In this document: positions 52,461 to 62,427 of the stretch, piece after piece | Numbering within the stretch: the stretch's first letter is position 1 | Layout of the letters: each line of letters begins with the position of its first letter | Source: a virus | DNA length: 64,000 bases | Strand: one strand, 5' to 3' | Virus record (IMG/VR): IMGVR_UViG_3300009103_000012 | Coordinates: 20,395-84,394 of that record | The notes under the pieces: model-generated | The model's database searches: none | Seen by the model: only the letters and a program-made list of their open reading frames with translations | Told to the model about the DNA's origin: nothing | Program-made: the position numbers and the translations under genes

Positions 52461-53265
52461 GACAAGCGGGACAATCCATCCAGGATTTCATATCAATACC
52501 TGGTTCGTTATTGTCAATATGCTTTCTTAAGAATAAAGAATCTCTTGCCGGGAGACTCGAAACAAACATGTCAAGCTTAGTTCTATCTTGAACACCATTC
52601 ACTGAAACAATAGAAGAGCGTAACCGGGAAGTAATAAGGTTTTCGCTTCTCTGTCCTTGCTTCTTTCTTCTTTCTGATGCTACCATGATATCCTGCTCAT
52701 CTGTACCGGTCAGTAACTTATAACGACACTTAGCCTTTGTAACAGGGAGCTGAACTTCGAAAAGATTTGTTCCTGCTGTAACAGGTTCAATCTCTAAACG
52801 CTTAATCGGAAGATCTCCAAGATTAAACGATTGCTTAGAGCGTTCGCTACATGCAGGACAATCAACTTCTACATTATAGGATGCACCATAACCTGTTACA
52901 CGCATTGCAACCATTAGAGCATTTCTATCACCAGCCAGCATAGTGTCTGGATTAACTCGTTTATCGATCATACATGACTTGAGCAAGTGACTAATAACAG
53001 TGCCCTTCTTAATCAGGGCTTTCGACGTCAGAATATCTTCTTCTCTGGCCGTCATGGCTCTAATCTCGACCGTATTTTTGCCGTGGAGCGGATGCTCAAC
53101 ATCATAGCATTTTCCACCTGACGGGAGAGGTACAACCTCAACAGGGATCTCAAACCCAAAATCATCCTTCATGACATTTCGGGTGGGCATGTGACCCTTC
53201 ATTGACCCAAATATTTCGCTTCTATCGCTAGGGCCGCCTCCGCCGCCGCCTTGTTCAGTTGACAT
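52402..53265 (-). CDS. gp26-like tail assembly/baseplate protein with two CPxC motifs
   Basis: A 287-residue protein of the T4 gp26-like family. The sequence EIRAMTAREEDIL near residue 68 is its clearest mark, together with a pair of zinc-type CPAC motifs (near 138 and 271). Gene order (after tube, before tape measure) indicates a tail assembly chaperone or baseplate-hub assembly factor. The first 20 residues are Gly/Ser-rich. Its 3' end holds the seven-T run that may cause frameshifting. GAGG precedes the ATG, after a terminator that separates it from the tube gene. Confidence 0.75.
   Translation of the reverse strand: MSTEQGGGGGGPSDRSEIFGSMKGHMPTRNVMKDDFGFEIPVEVVPLPSGGKCYDVEHPLHGKNTVEIRAMTAREEDILTSKALIKKGTVISHLLKSCMIDKRVNPDTMLAGDRNALMVAMRVTGYGASYNVEVDCPACSERSKQSFNLGDLPIKRLEIEPVTAGTNLFEVQLPVTKAKCRYKLLTGTDEQDIMVASERRKKQGQRSENLITSRLRSSIVSVNGVQDRTKLDMFVSSLPARDSLFLRKHIDNNEPGIDMKSWMDCPACLEHSEVRLPLGAAFFWPDE
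52416..52422 (-). promoter_or_regulatory. Candidate slippery site (seven T)
   Basis: In the gp26-like gene the codons GCG GCG TTT TTT TGG CCT precede the stop by four codons. P-site TTT can re-pair one base forward onto TTT, putting GGC in the A site and entering the downstream frame. The overlapping ORF lacks its own binding site, which supports but does not prove programmed frameshifting. Confidence 0.5.
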
Positions 53266-53289
53266 ACATTCACCTCATGCTTAACAACG

Positions 53290-53303
53290 TTAAGATATCT
53301 TAA
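53290..53303. promoter_or_regulatory. Perfect 14-base palindrome upstream of gp26-like gene
   Basis: TTAAGATATCTTAA is a perfect inverted repeat between the tube-gene terminator and the gp26-like start. Upstream, TTTACA and then an AT-rich -10 region give only a weak promoter. Possibly a regulator site. Confidence 0.35.
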
Positions 53304-53325
53304 ACCGGGTAAATGAGCTGTAAAC

Positions 53326-53355
53326 AAAAAAAGAGCGTGATAACACGCTCTTTTT
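53326..53355 (-). terminator. Rho-independent terminator after tail tube gene
   Basis: A 12-base-pair stem (53328-53339 with 53344-53355; GAGCGTG core), a four-base loop, and seven T residues on the minus strand. It stands 23 bases after the tube stop, so the abundant sheath/tube message ends here and the chaperone and tape measure are made in lower amounts. Confidence 0.9.
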
Positions 53356-53378
53356 ATAATAGAAATGATTTCCGATGT

Positions 53379-53867
53379 TCAGTATTGTAGTACGCAGTTA
53401 TCAAAACGTATCGACAATGAAATCTCTGCAGGGTCTTCTGAACCATAGTCCAGATCACCGAATGCAGCTGATGTGAGGAAACATCCTTTCATATCCCAAA
53501 GTTCGACCACTGTACCAACAGGATCTAGCAGCTTAAGCTGGCAATCGCGCTTGTAAAAATCAGCGTAACCGCCACGACCAGAGACAGACTCATAGTGGGT
53601 ACGTACCCATTCCATAACCTGTTGTGCACCTGAAGGAGCGATTGGATCGTGAAGCGTAACCGATAAAGCATCGAACTTCGTCTTACCAGCAATAAAGCGG
53701 GTAGAGTTAATAAAGGGAATTTCAACCTCAGCGGTGTTCATTGTAGGGCGAGCAGCCGTCTTGATCAAAAATGCGTCAATACCTTCAATTGCGAACACCC
53801 ACCGAAATTTTCTCTTCGGCTCGAACTTGTTCGGCAACATATCGGTAACTGATAGTGTCTCTGGCAT
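53379..53867 (-). CDS. Tail tube protein (gp19-like)
   Basis: A 162-residue protein, the same length as T4 gp19 (163). It forms stacked hexamers as the inner tube under the sheath. Features include KFRWVFAIEGID near residue 19, TLHDPIAPSGAQQVMEWV, and a beta-rich end with SLSIRFDNCVLQY. Directly after the two sheath genes and before a terminator, the standard position. Confidence 0.9.
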   Translation of the reverse strand: MPETLSVTDMLPNKFEPKRKFRWVFAIEGIDAFLIKTAARPTMNTAEVEIPFINSTRFIAGKTKFDALSVTLHDPIAPSGAQQVMEWVRTHYESVSGRGGYADFYKRDCQLKLLDPVGTVVELWDMKGCFLTSAAFGDLDYGSEDPAEISLSIRFDNCVLQY

Positions 53868-53910
53868 TTTGTGTTACTCCTTGTTCTTAGATAACTATAT
53901 AGCTCTTAAT

Positions 53911-56900
53911 TTAAATGTCCATGCCGGCGTTAGTTACCACAAAATCTAGTGATATAAACTCGACCGAACGGGTGGGCTGGAGGAATATCTTTCCTCTAAC
54001 TGTGTTGTTCTCGATGTCAGCCTGTGTTGTTGTGGTTGCATCAATCTGTACCTTGAACCTATCAAGACCTTGCTGTTGTTGTATTCTGGCTAGAATCGGA
54101 TTAACAGCTGCGGAGAATCTCGCGAGAGTTGCTTCCCTGTTTGGTTCGAAGAGGAATGTATCTCCAATCGCTCGGACCTGACGTCGAATATCGATTAACA
54201 GGCGGCGAACATTGACACGATCGAGAGCGCTTTGAGCTGCGAGAAGTGTCTTCTGGCCGAAAACCACGACTTCCTTTGATTGAGGGAATGCGGTGATTGG
54301 GTTAATATCAGCGTCATATAGCGCATCTAAGTTTCCTCTATTCAGCTTCACACTTGCTTCTCTAACATGCTTAAGAGCACCTCTAGTGAAACCAGCTGGC
54401 GCGAACCAAGGATATGCAATCTTGTCGTTTAGACCAAATGCACCTAAGACCGCAACACTTGCGGGGGCAACAACATTCTGTCCTGTATTAACTTCTTCCA
54501 TGATTACATCTGGGAAGTATGCGGCTGCGAACGATGAGTCGAGATTACGACTTGTGAAATCTGCCACCGTGTTGGTTACACTAACAATCTCATTTGAGCC
54601 CGTAACTACGTTACCAAGGGTGTCCGTTGTCTCAATGTCCATAACATAAAGAGCATCAAAGCGATCTTCAACAGTCGTGATCGCATAATCTGTAACTGAT
54701 TCGTGCTTAATACCTGGAATAGCTAGAAGCTGGATATTCACATCTGAACGTTGCTCAAGAATATCTAGCGCTTTTCTATACGCTGCAACAGTCGGTCCAC
54801 TGGTTTCACCCTGAGTGGAGTCGTCCATCTCTCTCTTACAGGCAGTTGAGGTCATGTCGAACTTATTTCTGTCAAAGATGTTAAGTCCGTCGAAACCGCC
54901 TTGGGCCATGAATGTAAACTTGAGGAATTTCCTAACCGATGAAAGACCAAAGTCTTTTTCAACGCTAAGAAGTCTTGTGAGTCCAGAAGCCGTTGTTTTT
55001 GTTGACCCGTCAATATCTGCCATATTTTCTGCCGCGCCTGCTCGACGATATGTCGCAGCAGCCCACTGGTTGGAGTCTGCTTTATCAGCCGCTGTTACAA
55101 CAACTTGGACATTTTCAAGTGAGAATTTGTTGTTATTAAAACGGTCACAATCAAATATGGTACCAGAACTATCAGCTGTACCGACATTGTCTCCAACCAT
55201 CGCTGCTTGCTGATCTTGCCTGAAGTCTGGGAAATACGTTCCATAATTCTTGATGGACGTATCCATGACTGTGCTCTTATTCGGCTCATCTATGTTATCT
55301 TTCACCTCAAACTGGATACCCCAGTAAAGCTGGGAAGAGAGAACTTTTCTAGGAGATTTTCCTCTTGAAACCGTAGACCGGAATGGAATAGGTGGCTGTA
55401 CGATATTTGCGGTTGGGAATGTATCTGAACCAAGGTTTGGAGCGAAGTCAGCAGATGTCATCTTAAAGATACTAGATCCTGATGTTACTAAGTGATCAAT
55501 ACCACGGAAACCGCAGGGTAAAGCATCAGCGGGAATTTCTCCCTTGTCTAATGCGTCAACTGGCTCAACTCGAATATAGTTCGAGCGGTTGGGGTAAGAA
55601 CCCTCAACAACAAGCTTCTGTGAACCGGCCCTTTTATCGAAATCATAATACAAGTGGTAATCACCAATGACTCTTGCGATATATCTCTCATCGAGAGGAT
55701 TAAGAGAGAGCTTAGGGAATTTCTCAATGACCACGGGAAGATCATCAGTATCCTCAAAGTCTCTAACCGCAAGATCGAATGTGCAATATTTGTTGTTAAC
55801 GTTTGTTGATTTTACGATATTCTCAATAGAAATCTTAACGCGATGGTTACCAATGGCACCATCGTCCAAGCACCAAATACGGAATAGATCTTTTTCAGAA
55901 CCACCATACGCCTGTGAAATAACTTTTGGTGCACGTGCTGTTCTGAATCTATCACGGAATCCCTCAAAGTCTGGAATCGTTGCGCTGCCGGCATTTCTTC
56001 CTAATGAAGACGTGACAAGGAAAGCGATATCTTCGTACTTTGTTAATCTAGAGCCAATCACGGCATTAACTGCGGGCTGATAGTTATAACCCATGTAATT
56101 TGAGCCGGTCGGTACGGCAAAGTTAGGGTAAACTGGCCAATGTGCATATAAATAATGGCCGGCTTTTTGAACATCTAAGGGGTCAGTGTTAAGAACATTT
56201 CCAAGATAGTTTGGAGCCGTTGGGTCAAACGAAGCAGTAATAACTGTAGGAAATGAATCTGTATGAGTGTGCCCATTCAACATAAGAACAAACTCTTGCT
56301 TTCCTCCAGCAATGTCAACGGCACCGAGTGTGGACCCAGCGTTGTTTGTCCCACCTGACCCGTATGCAGTATCAGCGGCAAGATTCTGTGCGGTTGGAGC
56401 TCCAAGGGGAAGGTTATTTCCTGAGAAAAGGCCACCACCATATCCAGCTGTGCCACGAGTACCCTCTGATCCCGCTGCGGCGCGAGAAGCGCTCAATGCG
56501 GGTAAAACACCGGATGCTGCAAGAATAACTCCACGAAGGACAGGAGCACTTAACTCAAGACCTGCTTCTTGCAAGTAATTCTTATCAGAGTTCGGCATTT
56601 TGCTACCAGACATACAGACTGCAAGAAAATGCGCTCTGCCGAGAGGGCCCGGGTTCGCGCCACTTCTTGTGCCAGCGTACACATTGGCGCCAAGAATTCC
56701 GTTACCCTTCGGTAACTGTTCACCAACTATGAAGCCAGCATTGGTAACGACACCTGTCGACTCCCTTTTCTTACCATCACCGCAACCCAGGGTTCTAAGA
56801 TATGTTCCAGCCTGAGTATATGTTAACCATTGTCTCATTGCCATAGGACCAAACTTTGTGCCATCAGTGTTACCAAATTCAGCTACAAAGTCTGCGAACG

Positions 56901-57048
56901 TTGCCATTGTTATTGGAACAAATGCTCGTCCTTGATCTGCTGTTCCGATAACTCCAGCTGGTACTCCGCTCGGTCCGGTTTGTGTCGGACCCGAAAGGTC
57001 TATCTCTTTGGTAGAAACACCCGGGCTCTTAAATGTAAGTTCAGCCAT
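53911..57048 (-). CDS. Tail sheath protein, second paralogue
   Basis: A 1045-residue contractile sheath protein. Both ends match the sheath family and its upstream paralogue: FKSPGVSTKEIDL and PAGVIGTADQGRAFVP at the start; VNVRRLLIDIRRQVRAIG, FEPN and EFISLDFVVTNAG at the end, which hold the handshake strands. The middle is far larger than T4 gp18 (659 residues), giving extra surface domains. It lies immediately after the first paralogue. Both may be in one sheath, or one may be for a special ring. Confidence 0.92.
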   Translation of the reverse strand: MAELTFKSPGVSTKEIDLSGPTQTGPSGVPAGVIGTADQGRAFVPITMATFADFVAEFGNTDGTKFGPMAMRQWLTYTQAGTYLRTLGCGDGKKRESTGVVTNAGFIVGEQLPKGNGILGANVYAGTRSGANPGPLGRAHFLAVCMSGSKMPNSDKNYLQEAGLELSAPVLRGVILAASGVLPALSASRAAAGSEGTRGTAGYGGGLFSGNNLPLGAPTAQNLAADTAYGSGGTNNAGSTLGAVDIAGGKQEFVLMLNGHTHTDSFPTVITASFDPTAPNYLGNVLNTDPLDVQKAGHYLYAHWPVYPNFAVPTGSNYMGYNYQPAVNAVIGSRLTKYEDIAFLVTSSLGRNAGSATIPDFEGFRDRFRTARAPKVISQAYGGSEKDLFRIWCLDDGAIGNHRVKISIENIVKSTNVNNKYCTFDLAVRDFEDTDDLPVVIEKFPKLSLNPLDERYIARVIGDYHLYYDFDKRAGSQKLVVEGSYPNRSNYIRVEPVDALDKGEIPADALPCGFRGIDHLVTSGSSIFKMTSADFAPNLGSDTFPTANIVQPPIPFRSTVSRGKSPRKVLSSQLYWGIQFEVKDNIDEPNKSTVMDTSIKNYGTYFPDFRQDQQAAMVGDNVGTADSSGTIFDCDRFNNNKFSLENVQVVVTAADKADSNQWAAATYRRAGAAENMADIDGSTKTTASGLTRLLSVEKDFGLSSVRKFLKFTFMAQGGFDGLNIFDRNKFDMTSTACKREMDDSTQGETSGPTVAAYRKALDILEQRSDVNIQLLAIPGIKHESVTDYAITTVEDRFDALYVMDIETTDTLGNVVTGSNEIVSVTNTVADFTSRNLDSSFAAAYFPDVIMEEVNTGQNVVAPASVAVLGAFGLNDKIAYPWFAPAGFTRGALKHVREASVKLNRGNLDALYDADINPITAFPQSKEVVVFGQKTLLAAQSALDRVNVRRLLIDIRRQVRAIGDTFLFEPNREATLARFSAAVNPILARIQQQQGLDRFKVQIDATTTTQADIENNTVRGKIFLQPTRSVEFISLDFVVTNAGMDI

Positions 57049-57083
57049 TTGAAATAATCTCCTGTATTCTCTTCTTAACTATA

Positions 57084-60000
57084 CTACGCAAAATCTACAC
57101 CACTATTTGTTATGATAAAATCTATAGCAATAAATTCGATTGCTCTTGTGGGTACGACTACGATGCGACCATTTAGTCTGTTATTTTCAACATCTTCTGA
57201 TGTGTTGTTAGTGTTATCCATCACGACCTTGAAGGATTCAATACCTTGCTGGGACTGAATAGTCGCAAGGAGTGGTGTAACCTGGCCGATGAAGCGTGCT
57301 CTGGTAGCGTCATTGTTAGGCTCGAATAGAATCTTGTCAGCGATAGCAACAACTTGACGTTTAACTTCAAGTAACATTCTTCGAACATTAACTCTGTCAA
57401 GAGCTGATTTCGCTAGTTGACATGTCTTCTGACCAAATATTACGAAGCTTCCATCCGAGAAGTTCGCGATTGGATTAACTCTCGCATCATATAAATCATC
57501 TCTATCACCAGCTGTCAGTCTAACGGACGTGTTACTTACCATGCTAAGTCCGCCGCGGTTGAAACCGGCTGGAGCGAACCAGGGATACGCGACCTTATCG
57601 TTATACCCTAATGCGGACATAACGGCTACAGAAGCTGGAACCTGAACTTTCGAATTCGTGTTCTTGTCAGTGATATAAACATCTGGAAAATATGCTGCCG
57701 TGTAGTTGTTATCAAATACTCTTGACTCAAACTGCTCAGCTGTTTCTCTAACATCTGGTAATGAGTAGGATGCGCTTGCAATCTTTGAGCTATCTTCACC
57801 ACCGAACAGACGAGTTTCACTCTCAGTCCAGGATGGAATATCCATTACATACATGGCCATGGAGTATTCTTTCGTCTTCAATGCTGCGTGGTCTGTAACA
57901 TATGGATCACGGATACCAGGAACGGCCAAAAGATTAATTCTTGTGGTCATTGGATCTGTCATAATCTCAGCAGCTTTTCTATAAGCTTGGATATAGTTGT
58001 TCAAGCGGCCCTGACCAGACTGATTCGTAATCGAACCATCGCTGTTCTTAGGACCAAGACCAATCGTTCCTTGATTAAACTCATCAGAAGCCAATCCGGT
58101 TAACCCACCCGACGTTGCATCGGTTGAAGTCGCTCTATCTGTCATGTAGAACATGTCTCTATTAAGAATATTGACACCATCAAATCCACCAAAGAGCGGA
58201 ATATTGAATGCAGTATATGCAGTGAATCGGTTGAACTTAACTGAGCTGGACTGAATCAGTGTTGCCAGAGTTACACGGCCCTGGCCAGACTTGTCAGGAT
58301 CCATAACAGCATATGTCTGCGAATCAGGTACACCATTTCTAATATAGCATGCTTCTTTCATCACCTCTTGCGCTGTACCTGTAACGTACGTTAATAAATT
58401 AGGACCACTACTACCTGTTCCAACTAGAGCGACTCGAGCCAATGTGAACTTGTTCGCATTGAAAACATCTCTACCTGATCCGGTTGTAACCGTATCAAGC
58501 TTCTCAATACCATTCATCTTGGTGTACGCCTTGATAAGCGGATTCGCGATGTTTGATGCGTTAACATTGAGGTTTGCAGACGCCATACTACCCGTTTCTG
58601 GACAGCGGCTCCACTTAACACCCCAGTTTAGACGGCGGTCAACAATCTCTCTTGAACTTGGGTCACCAGCCATTCCACTGTAGTTGTTCTTAACATTCCC
58701 ACGAGTTACCTTGAAGCGGAACGGAAGTGGGGGAACAATAGAGCCTGTCAATGGACCAGCTGAAGCAGCCGATGATCCACCGCCACCCCACATTCTGCCA
58801 CTACCGTCGGCGCCGTAATACACACCATCCATCTCAAGACGTCTCCTCGGAGAATCTGTCATGGAGTTTGATGTCTTAATAACAGGGACACCGCTAAAGC
58901 CGAATGGGCACGCATCTTTGGGAACTAAGCGATTATAAACTGACTCGTGTATTACTACACGAACAAAATTCGAAAGGTTCGGATATCGACCAGTAACGAT
59001 AATTCTCTTTTCATCATCATTTTCAGCATCGAAGTTATACCGTGCCTTATAGTCACCAATCCTTCGAGCAACAAAGTTTTCAGATGTAGGATCGAGGTTA
59101 CAAGCGGGATATGTTTCCAAAACTTGCGGGTCCATATCGGAATCATCAAACCTACGAACTTGTACTTCAAACTCAGGGTATGGATAGTTTCCATCCGTAG
59201 AGGCCCGTAGATTCGCTATAGTAATCTTTACGTTACTACTTCCATACTCACCATCCGAAAGAGACTCGAAGTGAACCAAGGGATATTCAGTGCCACCGTA
59301 AGGTTGCGAAAATACCTGCGGTGTCTTTGCGGTTGTGTATCTAGTATCGAAGCGACCGAATGCGCTTAGGGCTTTTCTTGATGCCCCGGTAAGCGCATTA
59401 TTAAGATTATCACCTGACCCAGAAAGTAATCCAAGGGGATAAGCAGCGGATGCCCCACCAGACTCATCAACGCCAGCAATTTCAGCCTCAACTGCAAAGT
59501 CAAGATATAAAAGGTGCTGATGCTCGTAAAACTTGAGGGGATCAGTATTCAATATATTAGAGATGTAATTCTTATTTGTAGGATCAAGCGATGCAGTCAT
59601 AATTTTTACGCCTGGTCCCGCGATCGTTCTTCCGTACTTATCGGTCGCAGCATACTGCGATGTGTAAGCCCCACCTCTAGATGAAGATACTGCTAGCGCA
59701 AAAAGATTTCCACCATTTGTAAAGCCAGCGCGCGCATCAAGGTTGTCGGCCCAATCTTGACCGATGTCAAGAATCTGCATACGACTTCCAGATGCGGTAA
59801 AGATTACACCACGAACAAGATTAACTGTTCCTGCACCAGAGATGTTGAATGATGGGTTATCAATGAACATCGGGTGAGAATAATCGGTCGCACCAGAAAC
59901 GTAGTGTTTGGCCACTAAAAACTGTACGCAACTGTCGGTGTACTTTCCTACATCACCACCATTAGCGGTATCAATGTTCCACTGCGATGTCGCAGGAACG

Positions 60001-60338
60001 ATCTTAAATCCAGCATTTTTTACAGTGCCAAGATTTTGAGTGTTTGAAATATCGGTGGTGCTCTCATTTGCACCAGCCCCCAAAACCCGCATATACGTTA
60101 AAGCAGTCCTGTTGGCCAGGAATGCTTGTACAGCGTAAGGACCAAATCGATTCGTATCAATATCGCCAAACTTATTGATAAAGTCTGTCATGCTTCCCAC
60201 CGTTACCGGTACGAATGCAGGACCTTTTTCTGCGGTTCCAACAACACCTGCTGGAGTGCCTACGATTGAGGTTTCTCTTGCGGTCGCGTCAATTTCGCGC
60301 TCGAAAAAACCTGGGGATCTAAATGTTTGCTCTGCCAT
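57084..60338 (-). CDS. Tail sheath protein, first paralogue
   Basis: A 1084-residue sheath protein whose ends match its neighbour: FRSPGFFEREID and PAGVVGTAEKGPAFVP near the N-terminus, VNVRRMLLEVKRQVVAIA and EFIAIDFIITNSG near the C-terminus. Central insertions are large and differ strongly from the second copy. Located after the gp15-like terminator gene, as in T4-like clusters. A good AGGAG site lies nine bases before ATG. Confidence 0.93.
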   Translation of the reverse strand: MAEQTFRSPGFFEREIDATARETSIVGTPAGVVGTAEKGPAFVPVTVGSMTDFINKFGDIDTNRFGPYAVQAFLANRTALTYMRVLGAGANESTTDISNTQNLGTVKNAGFKIVPATSQWNIDTANGGDVGKYTDSCVQFLVAKHYVSGATDYSHPMFIDNPSFNISGAGTVNLVRGVIFTASGSRMQILDIGQDWADNLDARAGFTNGGNLFALAVSSSRGGAYTSQYAATDKYGRTIAGPGVKIMTASLDPTNKNYISNILNTDPLKFYEHQHLLYLDFAVEAEIAGVDESGGASAAYPLGLLSGSGDNLNNALTGASRKALSAFGRFDTRYTTAKTPQVFSQPYGGTEYPLVHFESLSDGEYGSSNVKITIANLRASTDGNYPYPEFEVQVRRFDDSDMDPQVLETYPACNLDPTSENFVARRIGDYKARYNFDAENDDEKRIIVTGRYPNLSNFVRVVIHESVYNRLVPKDACPFGFSGVPVIKTSNSMTDSPRRRLEMDGVYYGADGSGRMWGGGGSSAASAGPLTGSIVPPLPFRFKVTRGNVKNNYSGMAGDPSSREIVDRRLNWGVKWSRCPETGSMASANLNVNASNIANPLIKAYTKMNGIEKLDTVTTGSGRDVFNANKFTLARVALVGTGSSGPNLLTYVTGTAQEVMKEACYIRNGVPDSQTYAVMDPDKSGQGRVTLATLIQSSSVKFNRFTAYTAFNIPLFGGFDGVNILNRDMFYMTDRATSTDATSGGLTGLASDEFNQGTIGLGPKNSDGSITNQSGQGRLNNYIQAYRKAAEIMTDPMTTRINLLAVPGIRDPYVTDHAALKTKEYSMAMYVMDIPSWTESETRLFGGEDSSKIASASYSLPDVRETAEQFESRVFDNNYTAAYFPDVYITDKNTNSKVQVPASVAVMSALGYNDKVAYPWFAPAGFNRGGLSMVSNTSVRLTAGDRDDLYDARVNPIANFSDGSFVIFGQKTCQLAKSALDRVNVRRMLLEVKRQVVAIADKILFEPNNDATRARFIGQVTPLLATIQSQQGIESFKVVMDNTNNTSEDVENNRLNGRIVVVPTRAIEFIAIDFIITNSGVDFA

Positions 60339-60412
60339 GAGTCGGGTCTCCTGGATCTTCTATATCACAAATAACTATTTCGTACGATGCCTAAATGTCT
60401 CATATAGCTTTA

Positions 60413-61741
60413 TCAATCTTTGAGTAGTTTCCCAAGATCAATAGCAATGCCACTGGGTGACTTCTTACTAAACTTAAAAACTGCTTCTCCCGTTTTGGGA
60501 TCTGCACTTGAAATCATGATTTCGAGATGCTCTTTCTTTCCTGTAAAGGGGTTAATACTTGTAATTATAGTCTTCGGACTCGTTAATCTCGCTGGACCTG
60601 CAAGATTTGCCGCTGACTGTCCTCCCACTTCAACTGTCGGGGTACCGGGGAACCCACCTATTGCCCCTGCGCCCTTCGGTGCCCCTATTCCTGCCGGGGG
60701 ATTCCCTTCATCAGCTGGTGTGACACCTGCAAAAATCCATGCCATTGGATCTCCTGATGGGATACCGGCGGGTGGTGGGCTGGCCGGAATGCCGCCAATA
60801 TTTTGGCTTACGCCAAATTGAACATCAGGGGAAGACACTGTTTTTCTAAACGGCACTGGCATTCCGGGCTCTTGTGCTACAACCATATAAGCTGCTACAC
60901 TCATTGTGAAATTATATTTGACTAATCTCTCTGCATCTGTAAAATCATCAAAATTATTCTGTGGTGTCAGCGCGGCGTCGACAAACGCAGAGAATCTATA
61001 CCCAGTCTCTGTTTCAATCACAAATGTTCGTCTTCTATTCTCAACATACCCACCCATCAAAACATTGATCATTGAATTCATCTCTTGAGTATATTGTGTC
61101 CAAAACGTAATTTCATAAGTGGCAGTGTATTGTTTGATAGGGGGGATCTGAATCATTTCTACCAAATTCTTTCGAAGATTAGGAGTTAAGAGCGTGCCGC
61201 GGCGGCTTGAGACTGTCACGGACGGTGCAGCTCTTCTAGTGGCAAGGCGACCGTTGGTGGTTCCCCCACCATCTCCATCATCCTGGTTAGCAAAAGCTCC
61301 AATAGCGGACTCGTCCGAATTTTTGAAACCATGAATGTTTTGTAACCTTTGATACCTCAAATCATCTTCGCTTAATTTCACTTTTACCGTAATTGGTCCG
61401 CCCTGAAATTGACCAGCTCCTTTTGCACCTTCTTGATCAATACCGGTTCTTATAACTGATATTAAGGGTAAAATCAGCGCATTGGACTTGTCTCGTAATG
61501 GCTTATTTCTAGCAAGAATAGCAAATCTTTCACCTGTTGCGAAAATTACGGGGATACGCTTCTGCTGGTCTTTTCTTTTGTAGAAAAGAGGTAATTCCTT
61601 ATTAAAGAGCTCAAAAACACCGCGGTCGACGTCTTCTATGGTACAAGAGGGCATTGTGAAGTCATTAGCTTCATCACCATTATCATAGCCGGAATCGACT
61701 GTCTGATACTGCCCTTTTGTTAAAGAATATCTTGTCGCCAT
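60413..61741 (-). CDS. Tail terminator/sheath stabiliser (gp15-like)
   Basis: A 442-residue protein. The segments KRIPVIFATGERFAI, ILPLISVIRTG, IKQYTATYEITFWTQYTQEM and the C-terminal beta region through residue 290 follow the T4 gp15 pattern, including its EDD-type pair of strands. It should cap the tube and sheath at the neck. About 150 residues of Gly/Pro-rich and unique sequence follow, longer than T4 gp15 (272). Position before sheath genes agrees. Confidence 0.8.
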   Translation of the reverse strand: MATRYSLTKGQYQTVDSGYDNGDEANDFTMPSCTIEDVDRGVFELFNKELPLFYKRKDQQKRIPVIFATGERFAILARNKPLRDKSNALILPLISVIRTGIDQEGAKGAGQFQGGPITVKVKLSEDDLRYQRLQNIHGFKNSDESAIGAFANQDDGDGGGTTNGRLATRRAAPSVTVSSRRGTLLTPNLRKNLVEMIQIPPIKQYTATYEITFWTQYTQEMNSMINVLMGGYVENRRRTFVIETETGYRFSAFVDAALTPQNNFDDFTDAERLVKYNFTMSVAAYMVVAQEPGMPVPFRKTVSSPDVQFGVSQNIGGIPASPPPAGIPSGDPMAWIFAGVTPADEGNPPAGIGAPKGAGAIGGFPGTPTVEVGGQSAANLAGPARLTSPKTIITSINPFTGKKEHLEIMISSADPKTGEAVFKFSKKSPSGIAIDLGKLLKD

Positions 61742-61742
61742 A

Positions 61743-62417
61743 TTAACTCTCGTCGTAGAAAGATGAACTTATCTCACCTGGAGAACCCTCTGGTGATACC
61801 TCAGCCGGAGCTGGCTCGGGGGGTAGTTGCAACTTTCCTTGTTCAATTAATGCGCGCTTATCACCGGTGGGACCTTCGGCATTTTCAGCAAAGCCTCTCT
61901 GTTGAATAAACGTGCGTTGGATAGCGTCGGGATCTCCTGGATAATAGCCTTCATCAGTAGGACCAATCGGGGGTTTATCAATAAGTCCTTTTCTGGCTTG
62001 CTTCCCAAGAAGCTTAACGCCTGTCATATATTCAATCTCTCCGTAGATATTAGACTGCCATGTGAGGGAGGTAATTTCAAAGAACGTTTCACCGTATGAA
62101 AAGTAATCGCCCTCTTGAACGTCTATATCTCTATCTATTAAGTCTTTGTAGTGAAGATACACTTCTATTGTATAAAGTTGCTCAGAACCGAAACGATTAG
62201 TAACCACTGTCTGTGGAGACCATAAAACTTGGGCCTCTATTTCCAGTGGCGGATCGAAATATTTGTCGATAGCTTCTTCATAAACATCATGAATTTGCGT
62301 CACGTCTGTACGAACAGCGTAATAGTAGACCTTCTGACCCACTACATCTTTCATTATCTCTTTAGTCAAATCAGAGATAAGATCTTGTTCGCGCGGAGTT
62401 ATAAAGAGTCTTGCCAT
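61743..62417 (-). CDS. Neck protein (gp14-like)
   Basis: A 224-residue protein. VQEGDYFSYGETFFEITS followed by a tract ending MTGVKLLGKQARK matches the T4 gp14 region with EGDLIYFP, and the N-terminal KVYYYAVR strand fits. It forms the neck between head and tail with gp13. The C-terminal 60 residues are Pro/Glu-rich. It sits between gp13- and gp15-like genes, as in T4. Confidence 0.75.
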   Translation of the reverse strand: MARLFITPREQDLISDLTKEIMKDVVGQKVYYYAVRTDVTQIHDVYEEAIDKYFDPPLEIEAQVLWSPQTVVTNRFGSEQLYTIEVYLHYKDLIDRDIDVQEGDYFSYGETFFEITSLTWQSNIYGEIEYMTGVKLLGKQARKGLIDKPPIGPTDEGYYPGDPDAIQRTFIQQRGFAENAEGPTGDKRALIEQGKLQLPPEPAPAEVSPEGSPGEISSSFYDES

Positions 62418-62427
62418 CTTTCAACCC

